From assembly GCA_963752935.1 (NCBI GenBank), contig CAVWAL010000008.1, forward strand, positions 496,001 through 560,000: a stretch of 64,000 nucleotides of DNA, written 5' to 3'. Both the position numbers and the translations under genes were made by a program. Shown here one piece after another: positions 44,518 to 56,884 of this stretch (position 1 is its first letter; each line of letters begins with the position of its first letter). Under the pieces are notes generated by a model, which was given only the letters and a program-made list of their open reading frames with translations, was not told the DNA's origin and made no database searches. Origin of the DNA: RI-153 sp963752935 (lineage in GTDB: Bacteria; Chloroflexota; Anaerolineae; Caldilineales; Caldilineaceae).

Positions 44518-44590
44518 CCGTAAATTACAGTGCGCCGCACTACGTCCGCTCTAAACAGGCCAACTTCGCCGGGCTGCTGTGAATTTACGG
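44518..44590. repeat. Inverted repeat between sdhA and sdhB
   Basis: CCGTAAATT-ACAG at 44518-44530 pairs with CTGT-G-AATTTACGG at 44577-44590, closing a 46-nt loop in the 191-bp space between sdhA and sdhB. It may be an mRNA processing or stability element. I see no promoter here. Confidence 0.4.
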
Positions 44591-44598
44591 ATAGATTC

Positions 44599-46563
<1,965 letters not shown>

Positions 46564-46582
46564 GCGAGACAACTCTCCTATA

Positions 46583-47287
46583 CTAGCTGACAAAGCCAAA
46601 GACGACTGCCAGCGGAACTGTTGCGAACCCGATGGGGACGATCAACGCCAGCGCCAATGACAGCCAGCGCACCGGCCGATCATAGTTTCTGTTGTTGAAT
46701 CCCAACGTCTGAAACATACTCCATGTCCCATGATAGAGATGAAGCCCTAACGCCACAAGCGCCAGTAGATAAACAATGACGGTGGGGATAGATTGAAAAC
46801 CCGAAATCACGTTCTGATAGGGATCGCCGGGTACAAAGGCACTGTTGACGCCGGACACCCCCCACGTCAAATGCATCAAATGAAATAGAACGAACAGAAA
46901 GATCACGACACCACCATAGCGAATGGTGATCGACGCATAGTTGGCCTGCACGGTGCGCTGCATTTCGTAGCTACGCGGTCGCGCCAGGGCCGCCCGCCGA
47001 TACAGCGATACTGCCGCCCACACGTGCAGCACAATTGCCAGGATCAACCCAATGCGCGCCACCCAAAGCAGATGTAGATGACCGAAGATCGGCCCCCCCA
47101 TCTCGCGCAGCCCTTCAGAATAAGCAATGAAATACTCAGAGCCCTGAAAAACCTTCAGATTGCCATACATATGGAACGTAACAAACCCGATCCAAACCAG
47201 GCCGGTGACGGCCATAATCACTTTCTTACCGATGGTCGACGCGGTAAGTCCTAACAGCCCTGCTGGAAGAACTCTTTGAGCTTGCAA
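46583..47287 (-). CDS. sdhC: Succinate dehydrogenase cytochrome b558 subunit
   Basis: About 234 residues from a TTG at 47287, chosen because GAGGAGG lies 6 nt upstream; the open frame to 47335 has no ribosome site. Five hydrophobic helices are visible, for example KKVIMAVTGLVWIGFVTFHM, LILAIVLHVWAAVSLYRRA, VVIFLFVLFHLMHLTWG and VYLLALVALGLHLYHGTWSM. Conserved histidines in these helices would hold two b-type haems. This is the single-chain type of anchor, so no sdhD is expected. It reduces menaquinone in related organisms. The operon order is sdhC-sdhA-sdhB. Confidence 0.9.
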   Translation of the reverse strand: MQAQRVLPAGLLGLTASTIGKKVIMAVTGLVWIGFVTFHMYGNLKVFQGSEYFIAYSEGLREMGGPIFGHLHLLWVARIGLILAIVLHVWAAVSLYRRAALARPRSYEMQRTVQANYASITIRYGGVVIFLFVLFHLMHLTWGVSGVNSAFVPGDPYQNVISGFQSIPTVIVYLLALVALGLHLYHGTWSMFQTLGFNNRNYDRPVRWLSLALALIVPIGFATVPLAVVFGFVS

Positions 47288-47407
47288 TGGAGCCTCCTCA
47301 GATAATGATACGGAAAGTAACAGACAGCGAAACAACGGGTGTACATTCTACAGGCGTAAACTCTGGTGAACCATAGGATTTGCCAGGATCTACGCTTATA
47401 TGACTGA

Positions 47408-49294
<1,887 letters not shown>

Positions 49295-49460
49295 GCGTAT
49301 CAGGAACCCTTCTAGGTTTCGTTCGAACGTTCAGCGAACAAGTGAGGAATTACCTGCTTACTCTAGCACATTCGTTCACAGGTAGACAAAAAGCGGGCGG
49401 GAGTTTGGTGGGCAGCAGATCAAAGCGGCCTGTGCGCCGGGGCCTGCTATCATCTCCACC

Positions 49461-49497
49461 AAAAAGGGGAGACCTGGCCCATATTGCCGGTCTCCCC
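49461..49497 (-). terminator. Rho-independent terminator of icd
   Basis: On the minus strand GGGGAGACC pairs with GGTCTCCCC across a 14-nt loop and is followed by TTTTT, 20 bp after the icd stop codon. Confidence 0.85.
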
Positions 49498-49516
49498 GTG
49501 CAGAGTTGCTTACACT

Positions 49517-50767
49517 CTACATGTTTTCGATGAGCGCCTGACCAAAGGCGCTGCATTTGACTTCGTTGGCGCCTTCCATCAGGCGGGCAAAGTCATACGT
49601 CACAATCTTCTGGCTGATCGTCTTGCTGGTGGATTGCAGGATAAGATCGGCCGCCTCGTTCCACCCCATGTGACGCAGCATCATCTCCCCGCTCAGGATC
49701 ACGGAGGAGGGGTTGACCTTGTCCTGGCCGGCGTATTTGGGCGCAGTGCCGTGAGTGGCCTCGAAGATCGCACGACCCGTCTCGTAGTTGATATTGGCGC
49801 CGGGTGCAATGCCAATGCCGCCCACCTGGGCCGCCAGTGCATCGCTGATATAGTCGCCGTTCAGGTTCAGCGTCGCCAGGACTTCGTATTCTGCCGGGCG
49901 GGTGAGGATCTGTTGCAGCATGGCATCGGCGATCACATCCTTGATGATGAGACCGTTGGGCAACTTGTGCCATGGGCCGCCATCCAGGGGAACGGCGCCG
50001 AATTCCTCGGCAGCCACCTCGTAGCCCCATTTCATAAAGGCGCCTTCGGTGAACTTCATGATATTGCCCTTGTGCACCAAAGTAACGCTCTTGCGGTTGT
50101 TTTCCAGTGCATAGCGGATAGCCGAACGCACCAATCGTGCCGTGCCTTCCCGGCTCACCGGTTTAATGCCGATACCCGTTGTATCCGGGAAGCGGATCTT
50201 GTCGTAACTCTTTGGGAAGGTCTCCTTGAAGAGCTTCATAAAGGTGTCGACTTCTGTGCTCCCTTCCTCAAACTCGATGCCGGCATAGATGTCTTCGGTG
50301 TTTTCGCGGAAGATCACCATGTCCACAAGTTCGGGGTGTTTCACCGGGCTGGGTACACCCTGGAAATACTGCACAGGACGAACACAGGCGTAGAGATCGA
50401 GTCGCTGACGCAGAGCGACGTTGATGCTACGAATACCACCACCAATTGGCGTGGTCAGCGGCCCCTTGATCGCCACCAGGTATTCGTCGATGGCCTCCAG
50501 CGTCTCTTCGGGCAGCCACACAGTTTCGCCATAGACTTCGTTCGCCTTGTCACCGGCGTACACTTCCATCCAGATGATTTCGCGGCTGCCGCCATAGGCT
50601 TTACGGACGGCGGCATCGAGCACCGGCCGGCTGGCGTTCCAGATGTCGACACCGGTGCCGTCTCCCTCGATGAAACAGACAATCGGATGATCGGGAACGA
50701 TTAGCTCGCCATCCCGAATCGTGATTTTTTCGCCCTTGGCGGGCACTTGTATTTTTTGAAAAGCCAT
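49517..50767 (-). CDS. icd: Isocitrate dehydrogenase (NADP-type)
   Basis: 416 residues, the normal length for the E. coli-type enzyme, with GGAGG before the ATG. Hallmarks are VCFIEGDGTGVDIW, NVALRQRLDLYACVRPVQYF, FRENTEDIYAGIE, NRKSVTLVHKGNIMKFTEG, DAMLQQILTRPAEYEVLATL with NLNGDYISDALAAQVGG, and GTAPKYAGQDKVNPSSVILS. It converts isocitrate to 2-oxoglutarate and CO2. The specificity loop with KYAGQDKVNP points to NADP use, as in E. coli. The gene is monocistronic with its own terminator, near sdhCAB but not in the same operon. Confidence 0.95.
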   Translation of the reverse strand: MAFQKIQVPAKGEKITIRDGELIVPDHPIVCFIEGDGTGVDIWNASRPVLDAAVRKAYGGSREIIWMEVYAGDKANEVYGETVWLPEETLEAIDEYLVAIKGPLTTPIGGGIRSINVALRQRLDLYACVRPVQYFQGVPSPVKHPELVDMVIFRENTEDIYAGIEFEEGSTEVDTFMKLFKETFPKSYDKIRFPDTTGIGIKPVSREGTARLVRSAIRYALENNRKSVTLVHKGNIMKFTEGAFMKWGYEVAAEEFGAVPLDGGPWHKLPNGLIIKDVIADAMLQQILTRPAEYEVLATLNLNGDYISDALAAQVGGIGIAPGANINYETGRAIFEATHGTAPKYAGQDKVNPSSVILSGEMMLRHMGWNEAADLILQSTSKTISQKIVTYDFARLMEGANEVKCSAFGQALIENM

Positions 50768-50905
50768 GTGAGGAATGCCTCCGTTGTGGTTCTTGATCCC
50801 CGAATGGGGACTATCTTTGGGGTTGTACCGTCGCTAGAACCTGCCCTAGCACCTCTATGCGAAACACCCTGTGAAAATGTCAACTAGACGTTAACACACA
50901 CGGGC

Positions 50906-51727
50906 CTATGTTGCAGGAAGATCTGCTTCGATCTGAGCAGCCCATGCCGCATCGCCTGCATCAAAGAGTTTCCCATTGAAGCTGCGTCCCCAGGGGCCGA
51001 CGATCCAGTAGATCATGCGCGCCACATCATCAGGGCTACGCAGTTGTCCTCGCTCGTAGGCCTCGTGGAAACGTTGATAGTCGAAACCGCTCTCGTCAGG
51101 ATCGACGCTGCGCACATCCGCCTGCATTTCAGTGTCCACCATGCCAGGGCTGAAGGCGTTGATGCGCACGCCGCTTTCGGCAACTTCGGCCGCCAACGCC
51201 TGCGTCATCATGTTAAGACCGGCCTTGGCCGTGCAGTACGCGCTCCAACCGGGGATGACGTGAGTAGCGGCGCCGCTGGTGATGTTTAGGATGCGGCCAT
51301 AGCCCTGGTCGAGCATCACAGGCAGCACATTGCGCGCCATAACATAGGGTGCGATCAGATTAACGTGAATGTTGTAAATCCACTCATCGGCATCGGCATA
51401 GGCAGCCTCTTCGATAGGCCAGATGATCCCCGCGTTGTTGACGAGAATATCCACGCGATCATATTGAGTGAGCGCAGTTTCAACGACTTCTTCAACCTGT
51501 TCCGCGTCACTAATATCGCCGGCCACAGCCAGCGCCTTGCCACCCTCACGCTGAATCTGTGCGGCCACAGCGTCGATCTCCTCGCCACTGCGCGCCGAAA
51601 GGACTACCGACGCGCCGGCGCGGGCCAACAGCGCAGCGGTCACCGCGCCAATTCCGCGGCCGCCGCCCGTGATGATTGCCACCTGGCCTTGCAGTTTTCG
51701 AGCAATGTTTGACTGTTTCATGCGCAA
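50906..51727 (-). CDS. SDR-family oxidoreductase
   Basis: A 273-residue short-chain dehydrogenase (the start could also be the ATG at 51721). The NAD(P)-binding motif is ITGGGRGIG, the structural motif NNAG, and the active site Ser, Tyr and Lys in ITSGAATHVIPGWSAYCTAK. An Arg-free segment after the second strand (SARSGEEIDAVAAQIQ) suggests possible NADP use through SAR. The substrate cannot be predicted. Divergent from the MFS transporter, with 365 bp between. Confidence 0.87.
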   Translation of the reverse strand: MRMKQSNIARKLQGQVAIITGGGRGIGAVTAALLARAGASVVLSARSGEEIDAVAAQIQREGGKALAVAGDISDAEQVEEVVETALTQYDRVDILVNNAGIIWPIEEAAYADADEWIYNIHVNLIAPYVMARNVLPVMLDQGYGRILNITSGAATHVIPGWSAYCTAKAGLNMMTQALAAEVAESGVRINAFSPGMVDTEMQADVRSVDPDESGFDYQRFHEAYERGQLRSPDDVARMIYWIVGPWGRSFNGKLFDAGDAAWAAQIEADLPAT

Positions 51728-52092
51728 GATCGTAAGCGTGGGTTAGAGCAAACGGTAGGCAAAAGATCGTCTTTCCTAAAGAGTTTGTCCCCATCACCGC
51801 AAAAAGAGCGGACAAAATGCCGGTGTCATGCCAACGGTCAAGTGATGGCAATTCCCTAGGGGCGCAGCAAGCATCGCCTTTACGCCGTCATTCACGTAAG
51901 CCTTGTTTCGAGCGAAGGCCAAACCAGTGTAGCAGACAGCAAACGAAAGGTCCACTTTGGAACGTTTTGGGACACATTTTTCTGCAGACGAGCGAGGATA
52001 TTGAAGCGGTCGGTCGTCAGACTTGACGGGAGGCCGGGTCGTCCATATAATCAGTTTTGATTAATTAACTTTGTCTATAGGAGATAAACGGT
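51728..52092 (+). promoter_or_regulatory. Divergent intergenic gap with strong promoter for the MFS gene
   Basis: TTGACG (52023-52028), a 17-bp spacer and TATAAT (52046-52051) form a near-consensus promoter about 40 bp before the MFS start. Just downstream, AGTT and AACT half-sites flank an AT-rich TTGATTAATT core. This could be an operator for the PadR protein, but the symmetry is weak. The left 290 bp show no gene. Confidence 0.65.
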
Positions 52093-53481
52093 ATGGTGAC
52101 GCAGACGAACAATCGGAAGGTCTTGACGGTTCTCTTTTTGGGCGTGTTAATGGGGGCACTCGACATTGCCATTGTAGGCCCCGCTCTGCCTGCACTGCGC
52201 GACGCTTTCGGGATCGACGACCGCGCCGTCGCCTGGATCTTCACAATTTACGTCCTCTTTAACTTATTGGGGGCGCCGCTGATGTCCAAACTCAGCGATC
52301 GGTATGGACGCCGCTCAATTTACCTGATCGACATTGCTCTCTTTGCCGTGGGTTCGCTGGGCGTGGCCTTGTCCACGAGCTTTGCCATGCTGCTGGTCAG
52401 CCGGGCGATCCAGGGCATCAGCGCAGGCGGGATCTGGCCCGTGGCCAGCGCTGTCGTGGGTGACACGTTTCCGCAGGAGCAGAAGGGCAGCGCCCTGGGC
52501 CTGATCGGCGCCGTTTTTGGGTTAGCCTTTATTGTGGGGCCGATCCTCGGGGGCGTTTTACTTCTGATCAGTTGGCATTGGCTCTTCTTGATTAACCTGC
52601 CGCTGGCGCTCTTGATCTTTATCATGGGCGCACGCATCCTGCCCGCTACTCGACCGCACGTTCATCAACCTTTCGATTTCGCCGGCCTGCTGCTGCTGGC
52701 GATTTTGCTAAGCGGGTTAACCCTCGGCATCAATCAGATTGATACCACCAACCTGGCTCAATCTTTCAAGTCGGCGACTGTATGGCCTTTCTTGCTGGCT
52801 GCGCTGATCGCGCTGCCATTCTTTGCCTGGGTGGAACAAAGAGCGTCGGATCCCCTGATCCGCCCGCGGCTTTTGGGCAGCCGGCAATTGGTATTGGCCA
52901 ACCTTCTTGCCATGGGGGCGGGTTTGGGCGAAGCCGCCATGGTCTTTTTGCCTGCGCTGGCCGTGGCGGCTTTTGGGATGAGCGAAAGTAGCGCCAGTTT
53001 TATGCTGCTGCCCCTGGTGTTGGCAATTTCGGTGGGTTCGCCACTGGGCGGGCGGCTGCTCAACCCACTTGGATCGCGCACGATCATCTTGGCCGGCACC
53101 ATTTTTCTAGCCCTGGGCATGCTGCTACTCGGCTTGATGGGCGCCAATATGGCCGCCTTCATTGTCGCCGGCATCTTGATCGGGTTGGGCCTGTCGAGCC
53201 TGCTCGGTGCACCCATCCGCTATATCGTGCTAAACGATGCGCATGCACCGGATCGCACGGCCGCTCAGGGGTTGATCACAATCTCGGGCGGGGTTGGCCA
53301 GTTGGTGAGCGGGGCATTGGTAGGCGCCGTGGCCGCCAGCCAGGGTGGGGGCGTGGATGGCTATACCCTCTCTTACCTTTTCGTCGCCGCCGCCGGGTTG
53401 GTGTTGATCGTGCTGAGTTTCGGCCTCAAATCACGTCAGGAAGAGGCAAAACAAGCGGCAGAGTCAGCCGTCACTGCATAA
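52093..53481 (+). CDS. MFS transporter, DHA2-like drug exporter
   Basis: A 462-residue membrane protein with about 12-14 helices. The first helix has GALDIAIVGPALPALRDAFG, typical of DHA2 exporters. Loop 2-3 carries SKLSDRYGRRSIY (motif A), helix 4 SRAIQGISAGGIWPVASAVV, and motif C is in FIVGPILGGVLL. It probably exports a drug or small metabolite with proton exchange. Good ribosome site (AGGAG) and promoter upstream. A PadR gene follows about 100 bp downstream, a common pairing in which the regulator senses the exported compound. Confidence 0.9.
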   Translation: MVTQTNNRKVLTVLFLGVLMGALDIAIVGPALPALRDAFGIDDRAVAWIFTIYVLFNLLGAPLMSKLSDRYGRRSIYLIDIALFAVGSLGVALSTSFAMLLVSRAIQGISAGGIWPVASAVVGDTFPQEQKGSALGLIGAVFGLAFIVGPILGGVLLLISWHWLFLINLPLALLIFIMGARILPATRPHVHQPFDFAGLLLLAILLSGLTLGINQIDTTNLAQSFKSATVWPFLLAALIALPFFAWVEQRASDPLIRPRLLGSRQLVLANLLAMGAGLGEAAMVFLPALAVAAFGMSESSASFMLLPLVLAISVGSPLGGRLLNPLGSRTIILAGTIFLALGMLLLGLMGANMAAFIVAGILIGLGLSSLLGAPIRYIVLNDAHAPDRTAAQGLITISGGVGQLVSGALVGAVAASQGGGVDGYTLSYLFVAAAGLVLIVLSFGLKSRQEEAKQAAESAVTA

Positions 53482-53507
53482 AGTGATGCCGTAAAACAGG
53501 GGGAGTG

Positions 53508-53588
53508 TGGTACAATCCCTGTCGTTTAGGTGAGCGTTCGTGTAAATCATACGGACAATCGGATGTATCTATATCGGATGTATCTATG
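53508..53588 (+). promoter_or_regulatory. Candidate extended -10 promoter and 15-bp tandem repeat before the PadR gene
   Basis: TGG-TACAAT at 53508-53516 resembles an extended -10 element. Two tandem 15-bp units starting TCGGATGTATCTAT (53559-53573 and 53574-53588) run into the start codon. The second unit includes the ATG at 53586. They may be an autoregulatory site. Confidence 0.35.
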
Positions 53589-54128
53589 GAAGTAACAGAT
53601 CGTCAGTTGTTGCTGCTCGGCCTCTTGCGTACCGAAGAGATGCACGGCTACCAGTTGAACCAATTCCTCGAAGAGCACCTCGACTTTTTGGCCAATCTGA
53701 AGCCGTCCACGGCCTACTATACGCTCGACAAACTATCGGCACAAGGACTGGTTGCCACGCGTTCCGAACAGGTAGGCAACCGTCCGCCGCGGCAGATCTA
53801 TGAAATTACGGCAGCGGGCGAAGCAGAATACCAACGTCTACTCCGCCTCAATCTGGGCAAGTATGATCCGGGCGAGAGTGCAGACGATTTGGGCATAGCC
53901 TTCATTGCGGAACTGCCTGTCGACGAGGCCAAACACTTACTTTCGACCAAGCGCAAGGCCGTGCAAGCCCGTCAGCAGCGGTTGCAACAGGCGCAGTTGA
54001 ATATGCGAAGCGACGATGCCATGCACCTCTCACTGTCGCGCATGATTCGCCAGATAGCCAATGACCTGGATTGGCTCGATGAGGTGGAGCAATGGATACG
54101 TGCACACGCGGCAAATTCGGCAGAGTAA
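53586..54128 (+). CDS. PadR-family transcriptional regulator
   Basis: 180 residues from the ATG at 53586, where the family pattern begins; a GTG at 53505 would add 27 residues with no homology. The winged helix is clear: LLLLGLLRTEEMHGYQLNQF, then LKPSTAYYTLDKLSAQGLV and RPPRQIYEITAAGEAEYQRL. The helical C-terminal dimerisation region follows (STKRKAVQARQQRLQQAQLN). PadR proteins usually repress exporter genes and release DNA on binding the drug, which suits the MFS gene upstream. Confidence 0.88.
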   Translation: MEVTDRQLLLLGLLRTEEMHGYQLNQFLEEHLDFLANLKPSTAYYTLDKLSAQGLVATRSEQVGNRPPRQIYEITAAGEAEYQRLLRLNLGKYDPGESADDLGIAFIAELPVDEAKHLLSTKRKAVQARQQRLQQAQLNMRSDDAMHLSLSRMIRQIANDLDWLDEVEQWIRAHAANSAE

Positions 54129-54212
54129 CTGTGCCAGGTGCATAGGCCGCGCCAATATCAGAATGAACAATTGTGAGTTTTCCAACCAACACAGAAAGGT
54201 AAGTTCGAGTCG

Positions 54213-54629
54213 ATGAGTCTGTACACGATTCTCCAACAGGCACACTCTGGCTGGCGCTACATCGTTTTACTGTTACTGGTAGTCGTCATCGTCAAGTATG
54301 TGATGGGATGGCTGCAGAAGGGCCAATGGACAAAGCTGGATCGACAGCTTGGCCTCTTCACCACCATCGCCGTGGACATTCAACTCTTGCTCGGTGTGAT
54401 CTTGTGGGCCATGCTGGCGTCAGATGGTCTGCTTTCCAGCATAGGACGCATTATTGCCATGGAGCATCCCACTATCATGTTGGTGGCGGTGGTTGTCATG
54501 CATATCGGATGGAGCCGCGCCCGCGGTGCGAGCGTCGACACCATCAAGTTTCGCAATGGGGCGATTACCTTTATCGTCACCGGTTTGTTGGTTGCCCTGG
54601 GCGTGGCCTTGATCACCGGCTTCATCTAA
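54213..54629 (+). CDS. Small four-helix membrane protein
   Basis: A 138-residue protein with four hydrophobic helices: WRYIVLLLLVVVIVKYVMGW, LFTTIAVDIQLLLGVILWAM, TIMLVAVVVMHIGW and ITFIVTGLLVALGVALITGF. It has histidines in LQQAHSGW, MEHPT and VVMHIGW, a pattern reminiscent of cytochrome b561-like or related uncharacterised proteins. Haem binding is not established. The gene is separate from the PadR gene (85 bp) and is followed by a strong terminator. Confidence 0.75.
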   Translation: MSLYTILQQAHSGWRYIVLLLLVVVIVKYVMGWLQKGQWTKLDRQLGLFTTIAVDIQLLLGVILWAMLASDGLLSSIGRIIAMEHPTIMLVAVVVMHIGWSRARGASVDTIKFRNGAITFIVTGLLVALGVALITGFI

Positions 54630-54663
54630 AATCGATCAGCAAGAGCCACCACCCACTTCAAGC

Positions 54664-54705
54664 AAAGAGTCCCGGCATTGCAAATTGCAATGCCGGGACT
54701 CTTTT
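54664..54705 (+). terminator. Rho-independent terminator
   Basis: A near-perfect stem of about 19 bp (AAGAGTCCCGGCATTGCAA and complement) ends in CTTTT, 35 bp after the membrane protein gene. Confidence 0.9.
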
Positions 54706-54875
54706 GGATTGGCCTACGACATTTGACCTACGACACTTCGCCGCGCAGGCGGAGATCTGGCCCACATTTCGCGTGAACAGCTTATGTCGAAAGATGGATG
54801 TGTACTGCAGGCGAAGTTGCTAGGATTGGGACACATATGAAGCCAATAACCCCTAGCTATGAAAGCGAGCAAACA

Positions 54876-55727
54876 ATGCGTCCCCTCTCCAGGATTGGTA
54901 TCACCCTACTTCTAGTCCTTTTGGTGGCTGCAGCCTGTGTCAGCCCGTTTACGCAGACCGGTTCGGTACAAACCGTGAATGAAAGTGTGGCGCTGGAAGG
55001 CGCTGAACGAGTCGATGTCGACATTCGCCCCGGCGTACAGGACTTGACCCTGCGCGGCGGCGCCGACGGACTCTTCTCGGGCCAGTTTCGCTATAACCAT
55101 GAGCAACTGGAACCACAAGTCGACTACCGCGTCAACAACGGTGTGGGCAAACTCGACGTGACCATGGCCCGCACCCAGTCGCTGCGCTGGCCCACAGGCA
55201 ATGTGATCAGCGAATGGGATCTCCAGTTGAGCAACGAAGTCCCTCTGGCCCTCAACATGTCATTGGGGTTGGGTGATAGTCAGATCGACTTGAGCGATCT
55301 CACGCTGACAGAGCTCGACATTGAATCCGGCGCAGGCAGGGTGAACGTCAACGTCGGCGAACAGCAAATGGATCGGGTGCGGGTGCGGGCAGGCCTGGGC
55401 GACACAGCACTCAAATTCGCCGGTGGCAGCATCGACCGTTTCGACTTTGAAGGCGGCGCAGGCAGCGTCTCGGTGGACTTGACCGGCGATTGGACATCGG
55501 ATCTGAACGCACAGATACGGGGTGGGTTGGGCAGCATCGACCTGATGATCCCCAGCGATGTGGGCGTACGCATCGAAGTAAACAAGGGTCTGGGCGACGT
55601 AGATGCCAACGGTCTGCGCGTGGATGACAATGTGTACACCAACGACCTCTACGGCAGCTCGGACGTGACCCTGGAGATCGAACTCAATCAGGGCGCAGGC
55701 GACATCAACATCCAGATCGCCAACTGA
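54876..55727 (+). CDS. Toast-rack family lipoprotein (LiaF/DUF2154-like N-terminal domain)
   Basis: 283 residues from the ATG at 54876; an ATG at 54837 would add 13. It begins with a lipoprotein signal: RPLSRIGITLLLVLLVAAAC, with the lipobox Cys at residue 21. The mature part is a repetitive beta structure: VDVDIRPGVQDLTLRGGADG, LTELDIESGAGRVNVNVG, RVRAGLGDTALKFAGGSI, and LGSIDLMIPSDVGVRIEV. This fits the toast-rack/LiaF-like beta-solenoid family, which is common in Chloroflexota and Bacillota and often linked to envelope stress sensing. It is flanked by terminators, so it is a single transcription unit. Confidence 0.8.
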   Translation: MRPLSRIGITLLLVLLVAAACVSPFTQTGSVQTVNESVALEGAERVDVDIRPGVQDLTLRGGADGLFSGQFRYNHEQLEPQVDYRVNNGVGKLDVTMARTQSLRWPTGNVISEWDLQLSNEVPLALNMSLGLGDSQIDLSDLTLTELDIESGAGRVNVNVGEQQMDRVRVRAGLGDTALKFAGGSIDRFDFEGGAGSVSVDLTGDWTSDLNAQIRGGLGSIDLMIPSDVGVRIEVNKGLGDVDANGLRVDDNVYTNDLYGSSDVTLEIELNQGAGDINIQIAN

Positions 55728-55763
55728 TATAGACGGTTACAAACTGACTACCGAGTACACATC

Positions 55764-55798
55764 AAAGAGAGCCTTGCCGGTGTGGCAAGGCTCTCTTT
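55764..55798. terminator. Bidirectional rho-independent terminator
   Basis: A perfect 15-bp stem (AAAGAGAGCCTTGCC and complement) with a 5-nt loop and T-runs on both sides lies between the convergent toast-rack and SMP-30 genes. Confidence 0.9.
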
Positions 55799-55839
55799 CT
55801 GTATAATGATGAGGTTGACTGCGGCCCGCAGGATAACCC

Positions 55840-56802
55840 TCAAGCCCCCTGCGTTTCCACATACAGGGCATAGATCGACTGGCTGGCCGTCATGAACAGA
55901 CGGTTCTTGCGTGGCCCACCGAAGCAAAGATTGGCGCAGGGTTCGGGCAAATGGATCTGACCGATGCGTGTACCATCCGGCGCATAACAGTGGACACCGT
56001 CAAAGCCCTCGCCGCCCCATCCTGCCGCCGCCCACACATTGCCGTCTACATCGCAGCGGATGCCGTCACCGCTGCCGGGTGACATATCCACAAAGACGCG
56101 ACTGTTGGTGAGCCGCTCTCCATCCACTACATCAAAGACACGGATGTGAGAAGGCCCATTGGCGTCGTGCGAACGACCAGTGTCCACGATGTAGAGCAGC
56201 GACTCATCCGGCGAAAAACACAGACCGTTGGGGCGCACGAAGTCGCCGGCGACAACCGTCACTTCCCCCGTCTCACCATCAATGCGGTAGACGTTGGTGG
56301 GCAGTTCCGCCTCGGCCTTATACCCTTCGTAGTTCATCAGAATCCCGTACCCAGGATCGGTGAACCAGATGCTGCCGTCCGAGTGGACAACCACATCATT
56401 GGGCGCGTTGAGCCGCTTGCCGTCGAAGCCATCCATCACCACGCTGATCCGTCCATCGTGTTCGGTGCGTGTGACTCGGCGCGTGCCATGCTCGCACGTG
56501 ATCAGGCGCCCCTGCACATCGCGGGTGTGTCCGTTGCTGTAATTCGACGGCATGCGAAAGACGCTCACCGCGCCGCTCTCCTCACACCAACGCAAGATGC
56601 GGTTGTTGGGGATATCGCTCCAGAGCAGAAAGCGACCATCGCCAAACCAGACCGGTCCTTCGGTCCAGCGTCCGCCGCTCCAGATCCGTTCCACGGCGGC
56701 GCTGCCCAGGCGAAGCTGTCCAAAACGTGCATCGAGGATTTCGACCGCCGGGTCGGGGTAGCGGATCACGTCTCGCTCCCAGTCACGATTGATGCCGGAC
56801 AT
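55840..56802 (-). CDS. SMP-30/gluconolactonase family hydrolase
   Basis: A 320-residue six-bladed beta-propeller. The metal ligand Glu is in RWTEGPVWFGDGRFLLWSDI, and the others are in LNAPNDVVVHSDGSIWFTDP (Asn) and LLYIVDTG (Asp). The family hydrolyses sugar lactones such as gluconolactone; other lactonases and phosphotriesterase-like enzymes share the fold. The C-terminal CANLCFGGPRKNRLFMTAS is also characteristic. It is transcribed convergently with the lipoprotein gene. No sugar operon is nearby, so the substrate is open. Confidence 0.88.
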   Translation of the reverse strand: MSGINRDWERDVIRYPDPAVEILDARFGQLRLGSAAVERIWSGGRWTEGPVWFGDGRFLLWSDIPNNRILRWCEESGAVSVFRMPSNYSNGHTRDVQGRLITCEHGTRRVTRTEHDGRISVVMDGFDGKRLNAPNDVVVHSDGSIWFTDPGYGILMNYEGYKAEAELPTNVYRIDGETGEVTVVAGDFVRPNGLCFSPDESLLYIVDTGRSHDANGPSHIRVFDVVDGERLTNSRVFVDMSPGSGDGIRCDVDGNVWAAAGWGGEGFDGVHCYAPDGTRIGQIHLPEPCANLCFGGPRKNRLFMTASQSIYALYVETQGA

Positions 56803-56884
56803 ATGGATGTCTCCTACCTTTGTCCTCTGCTTTGTGTTCTATGCGTTCTTTGTGGCGAATCCTGCATGGAATTCAGCGGCGGGT

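Noticed and set aside
52052..52075. PadR operator in the AT-rich sequence before the MFS gene
   Set aside because: Only four base pairs on each arm are symmetric, which is too weak to call a site.
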